From assembly GCA_020205615.1 (NCBI GenBank), contig CM035162.1:39980464-40044463 (forward strand): DNA of 64,000 bases, written 5' to 3'. The stretch is from Panax quinquefolius (taxonomy: Eukaryota; Streptophyta; Magnoliopsida; Apiales; Araliaceae). The notes under the pieces were generated by a model. That model did not search any database. It was not told where the DNA came from and saw only the letters and a program-made list of their open reading frames with translations. Within the stretch, counting starts at the first letter, position 1. The number at the start of each line of letters is the position of its first letter. The translations under genes and the position numbers were made by a program. This document shows, one piece after another, positions 1 through 12,027 of the stretch.

Positions 1-839
1 CATTAATGTAGTACATATGTAATAGAAACACATAAATATCATGAGCTCAAATCCAAATATAATAAATCGTAATTTCTTGCTAATTAGGATTAATAATTCC
101 TAATTAAAATTACTAATTTAGTAATTAGGGTCAAAATTACTTGATTAGGGATTACAACCCAAAAATTAGGGTTTCTAAAATAAAAATAATTTTCTAATTT
201 AGAAATTAGATTTTCGTAATTAGATTAGGATTTTCTAATTACCTAACTTTAAAATTAGGATTAATATTTCTAATTAACATTAAAATTATTTAATTAACAC
301 TTAGATTTTTCCCTATTTATAAATTAGATTCAAATCCATAAATTAGGGTTTAAAAATTTGAATTAGGTTTTCTAAATAATTAAGCTTTACCCAAATTAAT
401 ATTATAATTAATAGCACTTAAGCAATATAATTCTCCGTTAAGTTCCTGATTAGGTTTTCAACTTCCTAATTAGGGTTTTAGATTCCTAACCTGAAATTAG
501 GGTTTCGAGGCCGATTTCTAGGATTTCTTGTTAATCGCTAGGGTTTTCTAATCGAACGCCGACGTTTTTAATATATAATTAGGGTTTGTTATGAGATATC
601 GTTTATCTGGTCAACCCTTGAACCTTAACCACATACTGTACACATATACACAGAACATAAACACGTATACACTTAATCCTGAATAATTCACCTAAATCCT
701 TCACAGAATTTTGAAATCCTTAAAATTCTATCTTAAAAATATCAAACGCATACACTAATTTTCTGTCTAGGTTCTAATTTTGAACCTTAAATCAATTAAT
801 TAAAAATTTAAAAATTTTCTAAATTTTAAGGTTGTCACA
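1..839 (-). repeat. LARD-like LTR, partial (U3 end)
   Basis: The window opens inside an LTR. What is seen is the U3 end, terminating at 839 with TGTGACAACC on the minus strand. It is very rich in AATTAGGG/TTAGGGTTT motifs. It matches the last ~840 bases of the LTR ending at 5522. Confidence 0.8.
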
Positions 840-841
840 TT

Positions 842-854
842 CACCCCTTCTTCT
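842..854 (-). other. Polypurine tract, unit 1
   Basis: The minus strand reads AGAAGAAGGGGTG immediately before the LTR terminus TGTGACAACC, the expected plus-strand primer position. Confidence 0.7.
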
Positions 855-2640
855 AAAAATTTTGTTCCCGAAATTTACCTTACACCTTACACCCTTCACA
901 AACATTATCACATGCTACCCAATACACCACTCACAATAGTAAAAGTTTTCAAATTGTGCTGAGGGGTCATATAGACCATGAACACATAGTTTTAACCGTA
1001 TTCATACTGCAAAACAATACATTACTTGGTATGTTTACAATCACAAAGAAGGTAAACTACCATTGTTAGTACTTTAGGTGATTAGCCTATCGTACTCTTA
1101 CGTCATGCATAACGTATTAATCATGTCTAGCAAATATTTACGCTACTTGATTGGATTATTTATCCAAACAACATAGTCCACCTTAGTCTTATCATAGGAT
1201 TCCGCACCAAAACAATTTGGTTCAGAAATTTCTTTAAATGAACACTTAGAGTTTTCATAAACATTAGTCTAGTTGAATCGAATAGCATAGACTCATATCA
1301 ATAATTCAATTCAATCGAATTATTTCGGTGTAGCCAAACCCCGTTGGCAAATTAAAATTTTTGAAAATATTTTTGAGAATGACGTCATGATGCCGTACTG
1401 TGTTAATAGTCCATTTGAGGATGCCGTCATTGTGTGACTTTGTCATAACACATCATACAATAGTGGAATAACGATTTTAGATCAAATTCACACTAAGTAT
1501 TCCTGTATTTACAACTCCATCAACTTTTTATCATCTCTGACACAGGGTTACATGGTACATGAGTGATAAATAAAATATATTTTGATATTTCAAATCATTT
1601 GCGTCTAGCTGAAATAAGTAGCATAGACTATACTTTAAACCATTTCAAAAATGATTACTAGTCTACATATTTTTTTTTTCCAAAAGCACATAGTGCGTAT
1701 TTAGCTTGATGTCAAAATTTCAAAGTCTAACATAGCTAGGAGTTTTGGAAAACTTATGTCTCCACTAATAATCATTTGCTTAACAATCTATATGTTCCTA
1801 TAATCCTCAATTCTCCCTTTACACACAACTATACTCAGTTCGTAAAACCACACTTATGAGTCCATAAATTACCACAATTATATGAGTTTAAGAACTTGTC
1901 CTAGTCAGACCTTTGGCGTCCATTCGCTGAGGGGTTCATAAACATTTCATATAACTATGAGTCAAGCATGTCACTAAGTATGAGTTTTAAGAACTCGTAC
2001 TTAACCTTATATTCTATACCTATAACCTAGCTATCTCATATACACACATGAGAAATGAATCACCCTCTTAACATGCATATAACGAATAAATACGACACAA
2101 ACATTTCAATGATTATCATTGTCAAAACTAAGTAGTTGTTACACCAAGTACAATTCCCCGCCCACACAAGGAATCATACAACTCAGCTGCCGACATGAAT
2201 CCTCAATTGAATCCCCACCTAACACTAACACCCTTCTCAATACGAATTTTATTTAACTCGTATTCATAATCCTTTCCTGATCTGTACCAATTCACACAGC
2301 AATCTTGTTGTAAACTTGTCAATCATCAGATTGATTCTTATTCCATACTATAACCTTATCCGATCACGGAGTGATCTCATCGTATATATTACGATTCATT
2401 TTTATATCTTGATCGTTTTGTTTTACGATCTCTTATCACTGTACCTTTAGTCTTTTAGACTCTATCTATTCACCACTACTGTTCGACTTTATTATCAAAG
2501 TTAGGGAACTCTGTATCTTATAACTCGCCGGGATTCGTCTTTGAATCTTACCAACCAACTAACTCTATATGAGTTAGATCTTATCCTAATCACATCGGTT
2601 ATTAGTCTTTGGTATTCCTACCTAAGGTTCATAACCTACA

Positions 2641-2652
2641 ACTTTGATACCA
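2641..2652 (-). other. Primer-binding site, unit 1
   Basis: The minus strand reads TGGTATCAAAGT two bases inside the LTR end CCCTCACA. It resembles the plant initiator-Met tRNA 3' complement TGGTATCAGAGC, with mismatches. Confidence 0.75.
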
Positions 2653-2654
2653 AC

Positions 2655-5522
2655 TGTGAGGGCTCCGAATCCGAGGTCCCGAATCACCACGGATCCGGTT
2701 CGATCATTCTAACACTATTACTATATTTGCGGAAGATATAAACATAAATTGTTTATACATTAGACTTACATAATTTTCCCCAAGGTCGAGTAACCTTAAC
2801 TTATACACAAATCATAACTTTTCTAACACATAATATTATTATCGTACAACACTATTACAAAACTAATCGCACATATTAACTTTGAGCTGGAATTGTCTTT
2901 AACCTTTCCTTGTATCCAAGCGCATTTTCCTTAATCAGAATGTTTTATCATGATATAGCAAGGGTGAGCATGAAAGTTGCCCAACAAGTTTAAGTTCAAT
3001 AATATAATGATATATTATGATTGAAAGAATCTGAATAATAAGCTGGCTATAATTCAACAATATAATTGTGAACTACCAGGAAAAAATTTATGACTGAACA
3101 AGTATTGAACATGAACAAATATATCTGAACCAACTGGTAATGAAGGTGATCGACCTTTTCATACCGACTTATACATCTTAATATGTACAGAGTACAATTC
3201 ATGGCAACCAGCAATGATTAACCATAAGCTTATCCGAATAAAACAACTCTTAGTAGAGTTAAGTAAAAATAAACTTGCCTGAACCGTTGATTACCGCTAC
3301 GCAATTTATAACGCTTTATCCGAAGACCTAATATTAGTAATATAGATCTCCATATTAGAATAATATCATCACAATATAATACTATTATATATATATATAT
3401 AAATAACCTAAACACATTACACATAACCCTATCACCTATAACACACATAAAGACTTTAGATCGAAGTCAAACTATTGCAGTATGAGTTGAACCCGACACA
3501 AATCTAACATCCCGACGGTCTAGTAGGACTTTTATCGAGTCTAAGTTCAATTAAACTCTGCCTAAACACATAACAATTAACTCAGATAATTTTAATAACA
3601 GTCGAAATATTTTTCGTAAGCTCGTAATAATTTTTAAAAAATTATAATTACTATTTATCGTGAATTTTCCATTATTAATATCGTATTTAAATGAATTAAA
3701 TACCACATAATTCTTTTATCATTAATATTTTATTATTATCAAATATTAATGAAATACATGTCATAATATTATAATATATTTATAATATCACAAAGTATTT
3801 TTAATACTTTAAAATCACCTTTATATAATTTTTAAACAATTAAATTCATTATCCGATAATTGCTATTAATATTAAAATATTAATATTTTCATGACAAAAT
3901 ATCAAAAGTTATATTTTATAACTTCAAATATTTTTCTAACACTTAAATCATTTTTACATGATTTTTAAATCATTTATTCTATTTTTCCATAATTTATTTA
4001 ATATACTTATTAAAAAAAACTAATTATCATTAATATTGATTAATTAATGAAATTCATCACAAAATATTAAAAGTCACTAAAAATAACTTAAAATATTTTC
4101 TTTTACCATAATATTATTTTTTATGTATTAAAATTATTTTTAAATAATTTATTTAATATTTAAATTAAATAAATTAAATACCATTTATATTCCAAAATAT
4201 TAAATATTTATGAAATATACTCTAAATAATTAAAACTATTTTCAAACTTTAAAATAATTTTTCGAATTTATTTAGTATTTTTAATAATTAAAATCATTTA
4301 ATTCTATTTCTTTAATTAAAATATATAATTTTTGGAATTTAATATTTATTAAAATAACCCTATAAATGAGGTAACTGCTGCTATAGATGTTCTTAAGCCT
4401 TCATAGTCTGTTTGCAGGGTGCTACGTTTGACCAACAATAATTCTTTGGTCAAGGTGTTTCTGGGCTAGATAATGGCCAGCTCCTGTAGTATGGATGCAA
4501 TACTACACGATACAATAATCAGCAGGGTTAAAATGCATCACACAAGCAAGATCTAAAGCTGCAAAGTTGTTGTCAGAGGCCTGCTGGGATTTCTGGGTTT
4601 CCCAGATTCCCAGTCAGTTTCGAGTGACCACCTTGTGGCTCGCTTTTATATATATTCTGTTCATTAACTAGTCGATCTCTTAGTTCATTAATGTAGTACA
4701 TATGTAATAGAACACATAAATATCATGAGCTCAGTCCAAATATAACAGTCATAATTTCTTGCTAATTAGGATTAATAATTCCTAATTAAAATTACTAATT
4801 TAGTAATTAGGGTCAAAATTACGGATTAGGATTACAACCCAAAAATTTAGGGTTTCTAAAATAAAAATAATTTTCTAATTTAGAAATTAGATTTTCGTAA
4901 TTAGATTAGGGTTTTCTAATTACCTAACTTTAAAATTAGGATTAATATTTCCTAATTAACATTAAAATTATTTAATTAACACTTAGATTTTTCCTATTTA
5001 TAAATTAGGATTCAAATCCATAAATTAGGGTTTAAAAATTTGAATTAGGGTTTTCTAAATAATTAAGCTTTACCCAAATTAATATTATAATTAATAGCAC
5101 TTAAGCAATATAATTCTCCGTTAAGTTCCCGCATTAGGTTTTCAACTTCCTAATTAGGGTTTTAGATTCCTTTAATCTAAATTAGGGTTTCCGAACCGAT
5201 TTCTAGGATTTCTTGTTAATCGCTAGGGTTTTCTAACTGAACGTTGACGTTCTTAATATATAATTAGGGTTTGTTACAGATATCGTTTATCTGGTCAACC
5301 CTTGAACCTTAACCACATACTGTACACATATACACAGAACATAAACACGTATACACTTAATCCTGAATAATTCACCTAAATCCTTCACAGAATTTTGAAA
5401 TCCTCAAAATTCTATCTTAAAAATATCAAACGCATACACTAATTTTCTGTCTAGGTTCTAATTTTGAACCTTAAATCAATTAATTAAAATTTAAAAATTT
5501 TCTAAATTTTAGGGTTGTCACA
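2655..5522 (-). repeat. LARD-like LTR shared by units 1 and 2
   Basis: A complete LTR of about 2.87 kb on the minus strand, starting TGTGACAACC at 5522 and ending CCCTCACA at 2655, so the ends form a short TGTGA/TCACA inverted repeat. The U3 side (about 4720-5522) is rich in AATTAGGG motifs. A TATA box lies at 4644-4654. The remaining half (about 2660-4370) is extremely AT-rich and contains a TA run near 3390-3405. Confidence 0.85.
4644..4654 (-). promoter_or_regulatory. TATA box of LTR (copy 1)
   Basis: The minus strand reads TATATATAAAA followed by a more GC-rich stretch beginning GCGAGCC. All four LTRs that include this part of the sequence keep it. It is the best candidate promoter core of the element. 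Confidence 0.55.
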
Positions 5523-5524
5523 TT

Positions 5525-5537
5525 CACCCCTTCTTCT
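5525..5537 (-). other. Polypurine tract, unit 2
   Basis: AGAAGAAGGGGTG on the minus strand next to the LTR terminus at 5522. Confidence 0.7.
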
Positions 5538-7317
5538 AAAAATTTTGTTCCCGAAATTTACCTTACACCTTACACCCTTCACAAACATTATCACATGCTA
5601 CCCAATACACCACTCACTATAGTAAAAGTTTTCAAATTGTGTTGAGGGGTCATATAAACCATGAACACATAGTTTTAACCGTATTCATACTGCAAAACAA
5701 TACATTACTTGGTATGTTTACAATCACAAAGAAGGTAAACTACCATTGTTAGTACTTTAGGTGATTAGCCTATCGTACTCTTACGTCATGCATAACGTAT
5801 TAATCATGTCTAGCGAATATTTACGCTACTTGATTGGATTATTTATCCAAACAACATAGTCCACCTCAGTCCTATCATAGGATTCCACACCAAAACAATT
5901 TGGTTCAGGAAATTTCTTTAAATGAACACTTAGAGTTTTCATAAACATTAGTCTAGTTGAATCGAATAGCATATACTCATATCAATAATTCAATTCAATC
6001 GAATTATTTCGGTGTAGCCAAACCCCGTTGGCAAATTAAAATTTTTGAAAATATTTTTAAGAATGACGTCATGATGTCGTACTGTGTTAATAGTCCATTT
6101 GAGGATGCCGTCATTGTGTGACTTTGTCATAACACATCATACAATAGTGGAATAACGATTTTAGATCAAATTCACACTAAGTATTCCTGTATTTACAACT
6201 CCATCAACTTTTTATCATCTCTGCACCAGGTTACATAGTACATGAGTGATAAATAAAATATATTTTGATATTTCAAATCATTTGCGTCTAAATTTGAAAT
6301 AAGTAGCATAGACTATACTTTAAACCATTTCAAAATGATTACTAGTCTACATATTTTTTTTTTCCAAAAAGCACATAGTGCGTATTTAGCTTGATGTCAA
6401 AATTTCAAAGTCTAACATAGCTAGGAGTTTTGGAAAACTTATGTCTCCACTAATAATCATTTGCTTAACAATCTATATGTTCCTATAATCCTCAATTCTC
6501 CTTTACACACAACTATACTCAGTTAAGAAACCACACTTATGAGTCCATAAATTACCACAATCATATGAGTTTAAGAACTTGTCCTAGTCAGACCTTTGGC
6601 GTCCATTCGCTGAGGGGTTCATAAACATTTCATATAACTATGAGTCAAGCATGTCACTAAGTATGAGTTTTAAGAACTCATACTTAACCTTATATTCTAT
6701 ACCTATAACCTAGCTATCATATACACATGAGAAATGAATCACCCTCTTAACATGCATATAACGAATAGCGCGACACAAACATTTCAATGATTATCATTGT
6801 CAAAACTAAGTAGTTGTTACACCAAGTACAATTCCCCGCCCACACAAGGAATCATACAACTTAGCTGCCGACATGAATCCTCAATTGAATCCCCACCTAA
6901 CACTAACACCCTTCTCAATACAAATTTCATTTAACTCGTATTCATAATCCTTTCCTGATCTGTACCAATTCACACAGCAATCTTGTTGTAAACTTTTCAA
7001 TCATCAGATTGATTCTTATTCCATACTATAACCTTATCCGATCACGGGTGATCTCATCGTATATATTACGATTCATTTCTATATCTTGATCGCTTTGTTT
7101 CACGATCTCTTATCACTGCATTTTTAGTCTTTTAGACTCTATCTATTCACCACTACTGTTTGACTTTATTATCAAAGTTAGGGAACTCTGTATCTTATAA
7201 CTCGCCGGAATTCGTCTTTGAATCTTACCAACCAACTAACTCTATATGAGTTAGATCTTATCCTAATCACAGCTGTTATTAGTTTTAGGTATTCCTACCT
7301 AAGGTTCATAACCTACA

Positions 7318-7329
7318 ACTTTGATACCA
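7318..7329 (-). other. Primer-binding site, unit 2
   Basis: TGGTATCAAAGT on the minus strand, two bases from the LTR end at 7332. Confidence 0.75.
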
Positions 7330-9049
7330 ATTGTGAGGGCCCTGAATCAGGTCCCGAATCACCACGGATCCTGGTTCGATCATTCTAACACTATTACTAT
7401 ATTTATGAAGATATAAACATAAATTGTTTATACATTAGACTTACATAATTTTCCCCAAGGTCGAGTAACCTTAACTTATACACAAATCATAACTTTTCTA
7501 ACACATAATATTATTATCGTACAACACTATTACAAAACTAATCGCACATATTAACTTTGAGCTGGAATTGTCTTTAACCTTTCCTTGTATCCGACGCATT
7601 TTCCTTAATCTGTAATGTTTTATCATGATATAGCAAGGGTGAGCATGAAAGTTGCCCAACAAGTTTAAGTTCAATAATATAATGATATATTATGATTGAA
7701 AGAATCTGAATAATAAGCTGGCTATAATTCAACAATATAATTGTGAACTACCAGGAAAAAATTTATGACTGAACAAGTATTGAACATGAACAAATATATC
7801 TGAACCAACTGGTAATGAAGGTGATCACTTTCATTCATACGACTTATACATATGCAATATGTACAGTCTACAATTCATGGCAACCAAAGAATGATTAACC
7901 ATAAGCTTATCCGAATAAAACAACTCTTAGTAGAGTTAAGTAAAAATAAACTTGCCTGAACCGTTGATTACCGCTACGCAATTTATAACGCTTTATCCGA
8001 AGACCTAATATTAGTAATATAGATCTCCAATATTAGAATAATATCATCACAATATAATACTATTATATATATATATATATAATAACCTAAACACATTACA
8101 CATAACCCTATCGATTACCCTATAACACACATAAGACTTTCAGATCAAGTCAAACTATTGCAGTATGAGTTGAACCCTACACAAATCTAACATCCCGATT
8201 TGCCTAGCAATGACTTTTTTATCGAGTCTAAGTTCAATTAAACTCTTTTAAACACATAACAATTAACTTTAGATAATTTTAATAATAAATAAATATTTTT
8301 CAGAAGCTCGTAATAATTTTAAAAAATTATAATTACTATTTATCGTGAATTTTCCATTATTAATATCGTATTTAAATGAATTAAATACCACATAATTCTT
8401 TTATCATTAATATTTTATTATTATCAAATATTAATGAAATACATGTCATAATATTATAATATATTTATAATATCACAAAAGTATTTTAATACTTTAAAAT
8501 CACCTTTATATAATTTTAAAACAATTAAATTCATTATCCGATAATTGCTATTAATATTAAAATATTAATATTTTCATGACAAAATATAAAAAGTTATATT
8601 TTATAACTTCAAATATTTTTCTAACACTTAAATCATTTTTACATGATTTTTTTAAATCATTTATTCTATTTTTCCATAATTTATTTAATATACTTATTAA
8701 ATAAACTAATTATCATTAATATTGATTAATTAATGAAATTCATCACAAAATATTAAAAGTCACTAAAAATAACTTAAAATATTTTCTTTTACCATAATAT
8801 TATTTTTTATGTATTAAAATTATTTTTAAATAATTTATTTAATATTTAAATTAAATAAATTAAATACCATTTATATTCCAAAATATTAAATATTTATGAA
8901 ACATACTCTAAATAATTAAAAACTATTTTTCAAACTTTAAAATAATTTTTCGGAATTTATTTAGTATTTTTAATAATTAAAAATCATTTAATTCTATTTC
9001 TTTAATTAAAATATATAATTTTTGGAATTTAATATTTATTAAAATAACC

Positions 9050-9075
9050 CTATAGCGACAGAACCGTCGCTATAG
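9050..9075. repeat. Perfect 10-bp stem hairpin in LTR
   Basis: CTATAGCGAC, a six-base spacer, then GTCGCTATAG: perfectly paired arms. The other LTRs carry imperfect versions near 4370-4396, 13730-13757 and 18408-18433. It lies about 260-270 bases downstream of the TATA box in transcription order, so it should be transcribed as RNA. Confidence 0.7.
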
Positions 9076-9332
9076 ATGTTCTTAAGCCTTCATAGTCTGT
9101 TTGCAGGGTGCTACGTTTGACCAACAATAATTCTTTGGTCAAGGTGTTTCTGGGCTAGATAATGGCCAGCTCCTGTAGTATGGATGCAATACTACACGAT
9201 ACAATAATCAGCAGGGTTAAAATGCATCACACAAGCAAGATCTAAAGCTGCAAAGTTGTTGTCAGAGGCCTGCTGGGATTTCTGGGTTTCCCAGATTCCC
9301 AGTCAGTTTCGAGTGACCACCTTGTGGCTCGC

Positions 9333-9343
9333 TTTTATATATA
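9333..9343 (-). promoter_or_regulatory. TATA box of LTR (copy 2)
   Basis: TATATATAAAA on the minus strand, identical in context to 4644-4654. Confidence 0.55.
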
Positions 9344-10217
9344 TTCTGTTCATTAACTAGTCGATCTCTTAGTTCATAAATGTAGTACATATGTAATAGA
9401 ACACATAAATATCATGAGCTCAGTCCAAATATAACAGTCATAATTTCTTGCTAATTAGGATTAATAATTCCTAATTAAAATTACTAATTTAGTAATTAGG
9501 GTCAAAATTACGGATTAGGGATTACAACCCAAAAATTAGGGTTTCTAAAATAAAAATAATTTTCTAATTTAGAAATTAGATTTTCGTAATTAGATTAGGG
9601 TTTTCTAATTACCTAACTTTAAAATTAGGATTAATATTTCCTAATTAACATTAAAATTATTTAATTAACACTTAGATTTTTCCCTATTTATAAATTAGGA
9701 TTCAAATCCATAAATTAGGGTTTAAAAATTTGAATTAGGGTTTTCTAAATAATTAAGCTTTACCCAAATTAATATTATAATTAATAGCACTTAAGCAATA
9801 TAATTCTCCGTTAAGTTCCCAGATTAGGTTTTCAACTTCCTAATTAGGGTTTTAGATTCCCGGAACTGAAATTAGGGTTTCCAGAACCGATTTCTAGGAT
9901 TTCTTGTTAATCGCTAGGGTTTTCTAACTGAACGTTGACGTTCTTAATATATAATTAGGGTTTGTTACAGATATCGTTTATCTGGTCAACCCTTGAACCT
10001 TAACCACATACTGTACACATATACACAGAACATAAACACGTATACACTTAATCCTGAATAATTCACCTAAATCCTTCATAGAATTTTGAAATCCTCAAAA
10101 TTCTATCTTAAAAATATCAAACGCATACACTAATTTTACATGCTCAGGTTCTAATTTTGAACCTTAAATCAATTAATTAAAATTTAAAAATTTTCTAAAT
10201 TTTAGGGTTGTCACATT

Positions 10218-10231
10218 CACCCTTCTTTTCT
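10218..10231 (-). other. Polypurine tract, unit 3
   Basis: A slightly altered purine run (AGAAAAGAAGGGTG) on the minus strand beside the LTR end at 10215. Confidence 0.65.
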
Positions 10232-12013
10232 AAAAATTGTGTTCCTAAATTTACCTTACACCTTACACCCTTCACAAACATTATCACATGCTACCCAATA
10301 CACCACTCACTATAGTAAAAGTTTTCAAATTGTGTTGAGGGGTCATATAAACCATGAACACATAGTTTTAACCGTATTCATACTGCAAAACAATACATTA
10401 CTTGGTATGTTTACAATCACAAAGAAGGTAAACTACCATTGTTAGTACTTTAGGTGATTAGCTTTATCGCATTTTACGTAAATGCATAACGTATTAATCA
10501 TGTCTAGCGAATATTTACGCTACTTGATTGGATTATTTATCCAAACAACATAGTCCACCTCAGTCCTATCATAGGATTCCACACCAAAACAATTTGGTTC
10601 AGGAAATTTCTTTAAATGAACACTTAGAGTTTTCATAAACATTAGTCTAGTTGAATCGAATAAAGCGTATACTCATATCAATAATTCAATTCAATCAATT
10701 ATTTCGTGTAGCCAAAACCCGTTGGCAAATTAAAATTTTTGAAAATATTTTTAAGAATGACGTCATGATGTCGTACTGTGTTAATAGTCCATTTGAGGAT
10801 GCCGTCATTGTGTGACTTTGTCATAACACATCATACAATAGTGGAATAACGATTTTAGATCAAATTCACACTAAGTATTCCTGTATTTACAACTCCATCA
10901 ACTTTTTATCATCTCTGCACCAGGTTACATGGTACATGAGTGATAAATAAAATATATTTTGATATTTCAAATCATTTGCGTCTAGCTGAAATAAGTAGCA
11001 TAGACTATACTTTAAACCATTTCAAAAATGATTACTAGTCTACATATTTTTTTTTCCAAAAGCACATAGTGCGTATTTAGCTTGATGTCAAAATTTCAAA
11101 GTCTAACATAGCTAGGAGTTTTGGAAAACTTATGTCTCCACTAATAATCATTTGCTTAACAATCTATATGTTCCTATAATCCTCAATTCTCCCTTTACAC
11201 ACAACTATACTCAGTTCGTAAAACCACACTTATGAGTCCATAAATTACCACAATCATATGAGTTTAAGAACTTGTCCTAGTCAGACCTTTGGCGTCCATT
11301 CGCTGAGGGGTTCATAAACATTTCATATAACTATGAGTCAAGCATGTCACTAAGTATGAGTTTTAAGAACTCATACTTAACCTTATATTCTATACCTATA
11401 ACCTAGCTATCTGTTATACACATGAGAAATGAATCACCCTCTTAACATGCATATAACGAATAGCGCGACACAAACATTTCAATGATTATCATTGTCAAAA
11501 CTAAGTAGTTGTTACACCAAGTACAATTCCCCGCCCACACAAGGAATCATACAACTTAGCTGCCGACATGAATCCTCAATTGAATCCCCACCTAACACTA
11601 ACACCCTTCTCAATACGAATTTCATTTAACTCGTATTCATAATCCTTTCCTGATCTGTACCAATTCACACAGCAATCTTGTTGTAAACTTTTCAATCATC
11701 AGATTGATTCTTATTCCATACTATAACCTTATCCGATCACGGGGTGATCTCATCGTATATATTACGATTCATTTCTATATCTTGATCGTTTTGTTTTACG
11801 ATCTCTTATCACTGTACCTTTAGTCTTTTAGACTCTATCTATTCACCACTACTGTTTGACTTTATTATCAAAGTTAGGGAACTCTGTATCTTATAACTCG
11901 CCGGAATTCGTCTTTGAATCTTACCAACCAACTAACTCTATATGAGTTAGATCTTATCCTAATCACAGCTGTTATTAGTTTTAGGTATTCCTACCTAAGG
12001 TTCATAACCTACA

Positions 12014-12025
12014 ACTTTGATACCA
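12014..12025 (-). other. Primer-binding site, unit 3
   Basis: TGGTATCAAAGT on the minus strand, two bases from the LTR end at 12028. Confidence 0.75.
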
Positions 12026-12027
12026 AT

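Larger units (their letters stand above)
840..2654 (-). mobile_element. LARD-like internal region, unit 1
   Basis: About 1.81 kb between the primer-binding site (2641-2652) and the polypurine tract (842-854). The short reading frames in it run across the primer-binding site or lack any family motif and are not credible genes. No gag zinc knuckle, protease, reverse transcriptase or integrase motif was seen on either strand. Confidence 0.8.
5523..7331 (-). mobile_element. LARD-like internal region, unit 2
   Basis: Same structure as unit 1, about 1.81 kb, with no coding capacity seen. Differences from unit 1 are mostly short patches. Confidence 0.8.
7332..10215 (-). repeat. LARD-like LTR shared by units 2 and 3
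   Basis: About 2.88 kb with the same termini as the previous LTR. It holds the best-preserved copy of a 26-base hairpin at 9050-9075 and the TATA box at 9333-9343. Confidence 0.85.
10216..12027 (-). mobile_element. LARD-like internal region, unit 3
   Basis: About 1.81 kb, non-coding, bounded by a polypurine tract and a primer-binding site like the other units. Confidence 0.8.

Noticed and set aside
2541..2741. 66-codon open stretch repeated at 11914-12114 and 16596-16796
   Set aside because: It runs across the primer-binding site and LTR end on the opposite strand to the element. Its conservation only reflects the recent tandem copies, and it is broken in unit 2.
3380..4340. Centromeric satellite or replication origin in the AT-rich LTR part
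   Set aside because: High AT content alone is not evidence; the stretch is part of the LTR in every unit.
10239..10445. 68-codon stretch near the polypurine tract, with a relative at 18804-19055
   Set aside because: Opposite strand to the element, not open in the other units, and no family motif.
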